Below, piece after piece: positions 1-5,816 of a stretch of DNA of 6,006 bases. How positions within the stretch are numbered: the first letter of the stretch is position 1; the number at the start of each line of letters is the position of its first letter. This DNA is from Bacteroidota bacterium (GTDB lineage: Bacteria > Bacteroidota > Bacteroidia > Cytophagales > Cyclobacteriaceae): positions 1 to 6,006 of the forward strand of contig JAPUIM010000367.1 of NCBI GenBank assembly GCA_027297025.1, written 5' to 3'. A program made the translations under genes and the position numbers. The notes below the pieces were generated by a model. The model worked only from the letters and a program-made list of their open reading frames with translations. It was not told the DNA's origin and searched no databases.

Positions 1-128
1 AATCCCATGAAAGCGTTCAGCTCATCCACGGTGCCATAGGCATTGATCCGATCATGTGACTTGGAAACTCTTCTCCCTCCCAACAAGGAGGTGGTTCCGG
101 AATCTCCGGTTTTAGTATATATTTTCAT
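1..128 (-). CDS. PduO-type cob(I)alamin adenosyltransferase, N-terminal part (runs off the left edge)
   Basis: Only the first 42 codons are inside the window, starting at the ATG at 128-126. The product is the N-terminus of a PduO-type ATP:corrinoid adenosyltransferase, a cytoplasmic enzyme that transfers the adenosyl group of ATP to cob(I)alamin to make coenzyme B12. The identification rests on the family's N-terminal ATP-binding signature, [14 protein letters not shown], at residues 5-18. It is followed by RR-V-SK (19-23) and by [10 protein letters not shown] at 30-39. Asp35 in that last motif falls at the position of the aspartate that, in studied PduO enzymes, forms an intersubunit salt bridge. 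The start is secure because family members begin a few residues before TKTGD. The gene lies 49 bases downstream of the ABC ATPase on the same strand, so co-transcription is plausible. No hairpin with a T-run separates them. The C-terminal part cannot be assessed. Confidence 0.93.
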   Translation of the reverse strand, partial: MKIYTKTGDSGTTSLLGGRRVSKSHDRINAYGTVDELNAFMG

Positions 129-177
129 AAGCTAATGGCTGCTGAAGGCCGTTAATCTTGCCAAAAATTGATTTTAT

Positions 178-867
178 TCATTTTTTATTCAATTCGTCGG
201 AACTGATCAATCCATCATTAAGATGTACGATCCTTTGCGCAAAATGAGCGATGTCATTCTCATGAGTGACCACTATTATGGTGTTGCCTTTTTGATGTAA
301 CTCCTGGAATAACTCCATAATACCAAAAGATGTCTTAGAATCCAGATTTCCGGTGGGTTCATCGGCCAGAATGATCGCAGGGTCATTGACCAAAGCCCGG
401 GCTATGGCCACTCGTTGTTGTTGTCCTCCCGATAATTCATTGGGTTTATGAAGTGCTCTATCTCCCAAACCCATACTTTCCAGGCTGGCCATAGCTTTTT
501 TATCCCGTTGTGATTTCCCAATACCGGCATACACCAGAGGTAATGCTACATTGTCCAACGAACTGGAGCGGGGTAACAGGTTGAAGGTTTGGAATACAAA
601 TCCTATCTCCTTATTTCTGATATCTGCCAATTCATTTTCATTGAGATTGCTTACATCTTGTCCGTTTAAGATATAATTCCCTGAAGTTGGCCGGTCAAGG
701 CAACCGATGATATTCATCAAGGTGGATTTTCCCGACCCTGATGGACCCATAAAAGCTATATATTCCCCCTTTTGTATTTGCAATGTAATGGACTGCAAGG
801 CATCGATGGTCTCTGCACCCATCCGGTAGATCTTAGAAATTTCGGTTATCTGAATAAGATGATTCAT
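178..867 (-). CDS. ABC transporter ATP-binding protein, MacB/LolD type
   Basis: This is a 229-residue ATPase subunit that would energise an inner-membrane ABC complex from the cytoplasmic side. All catalytic motifs are intact: Walker [10 protein letters not shown] (41-49), Q-loop Gln93 in [11 protein letters not shown], signature LSGGQ (145-149), Walker B IILADE (165-170), D-loop NLDS (174-177) and H-loop His202. The pattern YRMGAET near residue 14, [14 protein letters not shown] (50-63) and LPLVYAG (109-115) is characteristic of the MacB/LolD/FtsE group. That group drives mechanotransmission or lipoprotein and drug-efflux systems rather than solute import. The length is typical of a stand-alone ATPase subunit. 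The ATG at 867 lies 3 bases after the stop of the membrane/TPR gene, which suggests translational coupling. An AGGA at the end of that gene, about 10 bases before the ATG, could serve as a ribosome-binding site. The usual FtsX/MacB-like permease is not adjacent in this window, so its partner and substrate are unknown. Confidence 0.95.
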   Translation of the reverse strand: MNHLIQITEISKIYRMGAETIDALQSITLQIQKGEYIAFMGPSGSGKSTLMNIIGCLDRPTSGNYILNGQDVSNLNENELADIRNKEIGFVFQTFNLLPRSSSLDNVALPLVYAGIGKSQRDKKAMASLESMGLGDRALHKPNELSGGQQQRVAIARALVNDPAIILADEPTGNLDSKTSFGIMELFQELHQKGNTIIVVTHENDIAHFAQRIVHLNDGLISSDELNKK

Positions 868-870
868 GAT

Positions 871-3800
871 TTACTGATCCTGCCAAATACCTACAGAGAG
901 AAGTTGCTTTTTTATTTCCAACTCTGCTTTATAAGTTTTCCACTCCTCCAAGATCATTAGTTCCCGCAATTGTTCCAGGGTCAAATCCGCGTAGGAGGTC
1001 AGACCCAATTTAAGACATTGATCAATATAGGCCTTGGCCAATACAACGGAAAAAGGATTTACTTGCCTGGCCCTGAGCAACATATCATAAGCCACATCCT
1101 CATTTTCAACCTGTTCATTGTAAAACAGGGCGGATCTGATCACTGCGGTTTCGAAAAAGGGGTTGGAGTACCCCAGCTGTTGAAAGGCCTCTTCAGATTG
1201 TTCCCTAAAACCAACTTTGTCCCATTTAATTGCCTGTAGGTATTTGAGTTTCAATGATCTCTTGTCTTTTTCGGGCCAGGCATCCACGGCCTGCTCTATT
1301 ATAGGTACATTTTCTTCAATCGCTGCCAATTGTGTGCTGATCCACACTTTGCGTTCCACTAGAGCGGGTTGAGAAATTACCATATTATCCAGTCGGGGAA
1401 GTGAACTTTTGGCTTGCCGGTATTTTCCCAATGCAAGGAACCATTCTATCCTATCAAGCCAGATTGTGGCCTTTGTATCATCCTCTAAACCCTTCATCAA
1501 TTCAACTAGTGTCTCGGTAGAAACTATATCTTTATTGATGATGCTCCACTGGTATCTTTGAGCCTCACTTTTAGACGCCGTGTCAGACTTGGCCGGCTCC
1601 CATTCCAAAATGCTTAACATCTCGAGAGAAGTAGTGGTGTCCCCTTCAGGGAAATTTGACCACAATTTCCTTGCTTGATCTTTAAGACCGGCTTCCATAC
1701 AAACAACTGCAGCATTAATCTCAGCTCCCTGGTATCCTACTGAGGCCGCTTTGACGAAATAATCGCGCGCCAATCTTGGGGCGCCCTGTTGCATGGACCA
1801 AAGCCCTAATAAATTGTTGTAATAGCCAAACCGTTGGTCACTGAATTGCTGCAGCTGCTCAACCAATAAAAATGCCCGTGCGATATTTCCCTGGGTGTAA
1901 TTTAAAAAAGCTTCTGCCAGTTGGAGGTCATCTTTGCACCATACATTTGCTGAATGGCCCTTCAATTTTTTGATGGTGGTAATTAAAGTAGTATCTGCCC
2001 AAGACAATTGATTGAAGCAATAGTTATATATGTAAGCCAATGAATGTAGATCCAAAACAGAGTCTTTCAAAAAACCCTCTTCCAAATCAGAATTGACTCT
2101 CACCTGCTCACGATTTAGATAGGCCAGGGAATTGGCTAAAATTGGCAGGTATTGGTTTTCTCTATAATTGTTTGCCAAAGAATCAGTATCCAACAAAAGA
2201 TTCTTTTTCAAAGTTATTTGCAAAATATTGGTCTCTGTCACATTCCGACTCCATCCCGATTTTTGTGCAGCATCTAAGTAATACAAAGCTGAATCAATCA
2301 CACTGGTTTGCCCATATAACAGGGAGAGGTTATTGGCAATAGCCGGATTTCCAGGAAACTCTATCCACCCTTTATTCAAGGTAAACAAGGCATCAAAATA
2401 ACGATCGTTTCTCTTGTACACATTACTAAGGTTTACATAGGCATAGGGCGTAGGGTTTTTCAATACCGCCTGACTCAAATAATAAAGTACTGAGGGTTCA
2501 TCATTGTTTTGCCGGGCCATGGAAGCCAAAGTATAGTTGGAGCGGTGATTGCGAAAAGCATATTGAGAACCATTTTTATAATATTGTTCAGCCAGAAATG
2601 ATTGATTGTTTAAACGGTACAAATCTGCCAAACCATTATAATAGCCGGCTAGTCCCTGGTCCATGGGTACCTGATTGGCTAAAATAAAAAAAGCTAACAC
2701 CACTATTACCCCGGAAAATCGCGCCATAAAAAAAGGCATACGTTGCGGTTTGTACATCACTTTAAAAACCGGGAGATTCTTCCTCATAAGGTCCAAAAAA
2801 TTAGACAATATGTAGAGGATCAACGTAAATCCAAATCCGATATGACTGAATACGATGGCATCCTGAAAATTTTCTACAGTAGGGTCATTGGAATTGGTAA
2901 ATGAATAGCCAATGGTGGCAAAACATACAATACCTCCCACCACATATAAATAGGCCCCATAGGGGTGAAAATCCATGATACTCTCGTAGAGCACCTGACG
3001 ATTTTTGAACCCCCATAAACCCAGAACGATTGATACAATTAATAGAAGAAATTCATCCAGGTAGTAAATATTCCAATCAATTGTACCATTTTGATGAAAA
3101 TAGATCAGCAGTAAATTCCCCAGGTATGCCAAGGTGAGTACCAGAAAATGAATAATATTATTTTTAGTACCACTGGTGATGAAAAGGAAACTCACCACAA
3201 TCTCATGAGCCACCATGAAAATAAAAATGACCGATATGATGAGGGGAACAAAAAATCCATAAGCAGAGAGGTACAGAAAAGGATGATTTACCTGGGCAAA
3301 ATAGTAAATCATTACGGCCACCAAAATGGTTAAAGCAGAAAAGGTGATCAGCCTGGCAAAAAATTCAATTCGCGAATTAAATGCATGAAAATAATAGCTG
3401 AGGGGAATATATAACAACAAAATCAAAATCAACGCAGTATTATTAGCTTGACCGAACAACTGCAATTGCTCCAGCTTAAAATTCAAAAGGATCGCTATGA
3501 ACACCACCATTCCTACGATATACCAGAACCGTTTGAAAGTGGGCAATACCGCCAAAACCACTACCAAACAAATGCTTTGCAGTAAGAGAAAAAGATAAGA
3601 GGTGATGGGATTTACCTCCAAGCTACTTCCTTGAAAATAGTGGTTCAGGACAAAATTTTCGGCCGTGGTATTAAATTCAAATAAGCCCACTTGAAAAGAA
3701 TCAACCACCAGTTCCACCCGATCTAATTGGCTAATAGTATCCCACCCTATCACTAAGGCAGCGCCATTGAAATGGGCATAGAGATACCAGATTATGGTGA

Positions 3801-3879
3801 TAAAAAAAATGGTCAGCAAGGCAAGGAAAAAATTGCGGTGATTAGGCTCCCACCTCTTCCAAAAGTACAATTCACTCAA
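871..3879 (-). CDS. Large polytopic membrane protein with C-terminal TPR-like domain, unknown function
   Basis: I do not recognise a named family for this 1002-residue protein. The first 405 residues contain about eleven hydrophobic segments, near 17-37, 94-113, 117-134, 148-165, 172-195, 201-223, 243-261, 271-290, 308-326, 341-362 and 387-404. The loop at 38-93 is acidic. Lys/Arg-rich stretches (8-15, 116-117, 291-294, 366-387) alternate in a way that puts the N-terminus inside and the C-terminus outside by the positive-inside rule. Residues 405-1002 are soluble and rich in helical Tyr/Leu/Ala repeats resembling degenerate TPRs. Examples are around 411-445, 447-474, 478-505, 512-541, 684-712 and 715-740. 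This region is inferred to be periplasmic. The start appears to be TTG at 3879-3877: no ATG lies in frame between the upstream stop (3909-3907) and residue 124. The gene begins 31 bases after gatC, and its stop is 3 bases before the ABC ATPase start. It could be a partner of that ATPase, a scaffold, or merely co-transcribed. Confidence 0.85.
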   Translation of the reverse strand: MSELYFWKRWEPNHRNFFLALLTIFFITIIWYLYAHFNGAALVIGWDTISQLDRVELVVDSFQVGLFEFNTTAENFVLNHYFQGSSLEVNPITSYLFLLLQSICLVVVLAVLPTFKRFWYIVGMVVFIAILLNFKLEQLQLFGQANNTALILILLLYIPLSYYFHAFNSRIEFFARLITFSALTILVAVMIYYFAQVNHPFLYLSAYGFFVPLIISVIFIFMVAHEIVVSFLFITSGTKNNIIHFLVLTLAYLGNLLLIYFHQNGTIDWNIYYLDEFLLLIVSIVLGLWGFKNRQVLYESIMDFHPYGAYLYVVGGIVCFATIGYSFTNSNDPTVENFQDAIVFSHIGFGFTLILYILSNFLDLMRKNLPVFKVMYKPQRMPFFMARFSGVIVVLAFFILANQVPMDQGLAGYYNGLADLYRLNNQSFLAEQYYKNGSQYAFRNHRSNYTLASMARQNNDEPSVLYYLSQAVLKNPTPYAYVNLSNVYKRNDRYFDALFTLNKGWIEFPGNPAIANNLSLLYGQTSVIDSALYYLDAAQKSGWSRNVTETNILQITLKKNLLLDTDSLANNYRENQYLPILANSLAYLNREQVRVNSDLEEGFLKDSVLDLHSLAYIYNYCFNQLSWADTTLITTIKKLKGHSANVWCKDDLQLAEAFLNYTQGNIARAFLLVEQLQQFSDQRFGYYNNLLGLWSMQQGAPRLARDYFVKAASVGYQGAEINAAVVCMEAGLKDQARKLWSNFPEGDTTTSLEMLSILEWEPAKSDTASKSEAQRYQWSIINKDIVSTETLVELMKGLEDDTKATIWLDRIEWFLALGKYRQAKSSLPRLDNMVISQPALVERKVWISTQLAAIEENVPIIEQAVDAWPEKDKRSLKLKYLQAIKWDKVGFREQSEEAFQQLGYSNPFFETAVIRSALFYNEQVENEDVAYDMLLRARQVNPFSVVLAKAYIDQCLKLGLTSYADLTLEQLRELMILEEWKTYKAELEIKKQLLSVGIWQDQ

Positions 3880-3910
3880 AATTTTTTGATGGCGTAAGTG
3901 ATAGAATTAT

Positions 3911-4198
3911 TTATTCCAAAACTTTGGGTACCCGAAAATAGTCCGCGTCACGCTGGGGCGCATTTTTTAAGCCTCGTTCATGATCCAGTGGCTCTTGGGC
4001 AATATCTTCCCTTAACACATTCGATTCATGCGACATATTGGTTAAAGGTTCGACATTGGTGGTATCCACTTCATTCAACTTATCTACCCAGTCCAGGATT
4101 TCGCTTAGACTAGCAATCATTTGCTTCTCCGAGTTTTGATCAAACTCCAAACGGGCCAAGTGAGCTATTTTTTGTAAAACCTTTCTATCAATTTCCAT
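3911..4198 (-). CDS. gatC: Asp-tRNA(Asn)/Glu-tRNA(Gln) amidotransferase subunit C
   Basis: This 95-residue protein is the small C subunit of the GatCAB amidotransferase. The complex converts misacylated Glu-tRNA(Gln) or Asp-tRNA(Asn) to the correct Gln or Asn form in the cytoplasm, and GatC wraps and stabilises the GatA-GatB pair. Recognisable GatC features are the N-terminal KIAHLARLEF (residues 10-19), the helix with LSEILDWVDKLNEVDT, the VEPLTNMSHESNVLREDI segment, and the C-terminal NAPQRDADYFRVPKVLE that is diagnostic for the family. I place the start at the ATG at 4198-4196 (MEIDRK). A frame two codons longer begins with TTG and is not needed. A TGA ending an upstream broken frame lies at 4203-4201, just 2 bases before this ATG. 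There is no convincing Shine-Dalgarno sequence close to the ATG. gatA and gatB are not in the window, as is common when the subunits are dispersed. Confidence 0.95.
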   Translation of the reverse strand: MEIDRKVLQKIAHLARLEFDQNSEKQMIASLSEILDWVDKLNEVDTTNVEPLTNMSHESNVLREDIAQEPLDHERGLKNAPQRDADYFRVPKVLE

Positions 4199-4200
4199 GT

Positions 4201-4516
4201 TCAAAAATGCTTCTGCAACTCCTCATCTATGATCCTAAAGATCTTTCCTTTGTTTTCATTTTGGTTTTCCACGGTGAGCCCAAAGGTTTCCACCAGTTAG
4301 TGAAAGATGATTTTCATCTTCTTCCGGTGCATTCAATAGGTTCCGTCGTGGGGTAAAATTATCCAATTATAGGGAAATGTTACAGGTATTGATGGGAATT
4401 TGTTTCTCAATGGCAGCTCGATAGGCCCCGTTTTTATTTCTAGCCATGAGGGTGGATATTTTTGAATTGATCCCTCTTTCCTGAAAAATGACTATCAGGC
4501 AATACAAAACCAAAAT
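4201..4516 (-). pseudogene. Decayed coding remnant, possibly PurN-like at its 5' end
   Basis: No intact gene occupies the 334 bases between the STAS gene and gatC, but broken minus-strand frames do. One frame is open from 4516 to 4259 (stop TGA at 4258-4256) and is interrupted only by a TAA at 4369-4367. Its first 49 codons include IVIF followed by Gly and Asn (residues 8-17), then ISTLMARNKNGAY (20-32) and IEKQIPI (36-42). This order loosely recalls the N-terminus of phosphoribosylglycinamide formyltransferase (IVIF, Gly-x-Asn, hydrophobic strand, Asn, AY, IP), with the intervening helix missing. A second frame, open from 4296 to the TGA at 4203-4201, encodes KIFRIIDEELQKHF at its end and could be the tail of the same or another lost gene. 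No good ATG opens either frame. The PurN idea is weak. The sense that this is decayed coding DNA is stronger, though a non-coding leader for gatC is also possible. Confidence 0.4.
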
Positions 4517-4532
4517 TTAATATATATCGGTT

Positions 4533-4886
4533 TTATGCGGAGCCATCGGATATAATGCTGTTGATGGCATCCCACTCATTCACCTTCACCACTAGTATTT
4601 CGTCCAAATGAGATATTCTCAACAATTTTCCGATGATAGAGCTGGTATTTATAATGATCAGGTTGGTGTCCACTTCCTGGCATTCCCGGTTGGTAACCAA
4701 TAAAGAAGAAAAACCATTGGAGTCTATGGTTTTAATTTGGGTAAAATCTAAGACGATGGTCTTATTTGAGGATTGTCGGGTTTTGCGTACTGCCGTCTTC
4801 AATTCGCTGGCTTCTTGACTGCCCAGATGCATTTCCCCAAGTGTTATAATGTTATAAAGATCTTTATGGGTTACTTTGATGTTCAT
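4533..4886 (-). CDS. STAS-domain protein (anti-sigma factor antagonist-like)
   Basis: This 117-residue single-domain protein has the STAS/SpoIIAA layout. An N-terminal strand region (NIKVTHKDLYNIITLGE) is followed by an amphipathic helix, strand TIVLDFTQI (43-51), the phosphosite loop TIDSNGFSSLL (53-63), strand NLIIIN (75-80), helix IIGKLLRISHLDEIL (84-98) and a final strand. Such cytoplasmic proteins usually bind an anti-sigma or partner kinase and are switched by phosphorylation of the second Ser in a DSSG motif. Here that motif reads D55-S56-N57-G58, so the usual acceptor is Asn. The style resembles the small STAS protein often encoded beside RNase Z in Bacteroidota (from memory), but no rnz is present here. 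I chose the ATG at 4886-4884. The frame stays open to an ATG at 4940, but the extra 18 residues lie outside the domain and would overlap the inverted repeat. It is divergent from the glycosyltransferase. No anti-sigma kinase or sigma factor is adjacent, so the partner is unknown. Confidence 0.85.
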   Translation of the reverse strand: MNIKVTHKDLYNIITLGEMHLGSQEASELKTAVRKTRQSSNKTIVLDFTQIKTIDSNGFSSLLVTNRECQEVDTNLIIINTSSIIGKLLRISHLDEILVVKVNEWDAINSIISDGSA

Positions 4887-5044
4887 TAAAATATTCGATT
4901 CATGTATCATTGAGATAAAGGTGTACCAAATTGGTGCCAATCAATTAACTAGTTGATTGCCAAAGGATTGGAAAATCATATTCATAAAATAATGTTCATA
5001 AACGAACAATCCAAAATAAGACTGAACGACTGGTCCGACCTACT
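4887..5044. promoter_or_regulatory. Divergent intergenic region between STAS and glycosyltransferase genes
   Basis: These 158 bases must hold the promoters of both divergent genes. I do not see a clean match to the Bacteroidota promoter consensus (TTTG near -33, TAnnTTTG near -7) on either strand, so no transcription start is proposed. The region is AT-rich and unusually dense in short symmetric elements: an 11-base palindrome at 4925-4935, a 7-base inverted repeat at 4938-4959, and an 8-base direct repeat TTCATAAA at 4981-4988 and 4995-5002. The second TTCATAAA copy lies within GTTC...GAAC arms (4994-5007). The bases before the glycosyltransferase ATG contain no Shine-Dalgarno sequence. Confidence 0.6.
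4938..4959. repeat. Inverted repeat, possible operator
   Basis: CAATCAA (4938-4944) and TTGATTG (4953-4959) are perfect inverted repeats around an 8-base spacer. The same stretch also contains the overlapping near-palindrome at 4942-4959 centred on AACTAGTT. It lies upstream of the preferred STAS start and about 85 bases before the glycosyltransferase start, a position suited to a regulator acting on both genes. There is no T-run, so it does not look like a terminator. Its function is inferred from position and symmetry only. Confidence 0.35.
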
Positions 5045-5734
5045 ATGGTTCCTGTAATTAAAGTAATCATACCCGCCTTCAACGAGGAAAATTCGGTGGG
5101 AAAGGTTTTAAAAGATATACCCTCTCATTTGGTTGACGAGATCATTGTGGTTAACAATGCCTCCACTGACCGCACAGAAGTAGAGGCCTCAAAAGCCGGA
5201 GCTACCGTCTTAAATGAACCTACACCCGGATACGGAAGAGCTTGTCTCAAAGGAATGGAATATCTGGCTTCACTTCCAGATGAGATAGATATCGTGGTGT
5301 TCCTGGATGCAGATTATTCCGACCATCCGCAAGAAATGGAAATGTTGGTAGAACCCATCCTTCAGGGTGTGGCAGACCTGGTAATAGGTTCCCGGGCTCT
5401 AGGAAAATTGGAAAAAGGAGCGATGACTCCCCAGCAATTATTTGGCAATTGGTTGGCTACGCGATTATTGCGGTTATTGTATGGAGCAAAATTTACCGAC
5501 CTGGGTCCATTCCGGGCCATTAAATATTCCAGCCTAAAACAAATCGATATGCAGGATAAAACCTATGGCTGGACCGTAGAGATGCAATTAAAAGCGGCAA
5601 AATATGGTCTTAAGTGCCTGGAGGTGCCGGTGAATTATCGCAAACGCCTGGGGTTTTCAAAAATCTCAGGAACAGTGAAAGGTACCCTGATGGCTGGTTA
5701 TAAAATCATCTGGACAATTTTCAAATACCTTTAA
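5045..5734 (+). CDS. Family 2 glycosyltransferase, DPM/DPG-synthase-like
   Basis: This 229-residue GT-A-fold enzyme probably transfers a sugar from a nucleotide sugar to a polyprenyl phosphate or similar lipid acceptor at the cytoplasmic face of the membrane. The visible evidence is the N-terminal strand VIIPAFNEEN (7-16), the nucleotide-binding segment IIVVNNASTDRT (33-44), GYGRACLKG (62-70), the metal-binding DxD as FLDADYSDHP (86-95), and VIGSR (113-117). The acceptor-side motifs GPFRAI (154-159) and GWTVEMQLKA (175-184) and the end VPVNYRKR (194-201) are typical of DPM/DPG-synthase-like GT2 proteins. The length matches a bare catalytic domain. There are no clear transmembrane helices, only a mildly hydrophobic C-terminus (214-229) that could touch the membrane. 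The ATG at 5045 fits the family N-terminus. The gene stands alone on its strand and ends before a hairpin terminator. The donor and acceptor cannot be read from sequence. Confidence 0.9.
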   Translation: MVPVIKVIIPAFNEENSVGKVLKDIPSHLVDEIIVVNNASTDRTEVEASKAGATVLNEPTPGYGRACLKGMEYLASLPDEIDIVVFLDADYSDHPQEMEMLVEPILQGVADLVIGSRALGKLEKGAMTPQQLFGNWLATRLLRLLYGAKFTDLGPFRAIKYSSLKQIDMQDKTYGWTVEMQLKAAKYGLKCLEVPVNYRKRLGFSKISGTVKGTLMAGYKIIWTIFKYL

Positions 5735-5761
5735 TTAAAAAGAAATTTAGGTGAAGCATTA

Positions 5762-5791
5762 AAAAAAGAGCCCCGAAGGGCCCTCTTTTTT
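5762..5791. terminator. Rho-independent terminator, probably bidirectional
   Basis: A hairpin lies 27 bases after the glycosyltransferase stop. AAAAAAGAG (5762-5770) pairs with CTCTTTTTT (5783-5791, allowing the adjacent C), and CCC/GGG pairs form the upper stem around a short GAA-containing loop. A small internal C/CC mismatch makes the stem imperfect. Because an A-tract precedes and a T-tract follows the GC-rich stem, it can end transcripts from both the glycosyltransferase and the convergent partial gene whose stop lies at 5819-5817. Confidence 0.85.
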
Positions 5792-5816
5792 CCAATCGCC
5801 TCAACCAACCAAACTA

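Noticed and set aside
131..152. Weak dyad in the 49-base gap between the ABC ATPase and the adenosyltransferase, considered as a terminator.
   Set aside because: The stem is short with mismatches and no T-run follows on the minus strand, so it does not argue against co-transcription.
772..1239. Open frames on the plus strand (772-960 and 970-1239).
   Set aside because: They lie antisense to the well-supported ABC ATPase and membrane/TPR genes, have no recognisable domains, and look like shadows of coding DNA.
3898..4113. A plus-strand open frame opposite gatC.
   Set aside because: It is fully antisense to gatC, whose family motifs are unambiguous, and it shows no domain of its own.
4199..4204. 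A TTG start two codons upstream of the gatC ATG.
   Set aside because: The ATG at 4198 gives the normal GatC N-terminus, so the TTG is unnecessary.
4887..4940. A longer start for the STAS protein at the ATG at 4940, adding 18 residues.
   Set aside because: The added residues precede the STAS domain, resemble no part of the family, and would place the inverted repeat inside the gene. The ATG at 4886 gives a normal domain length.
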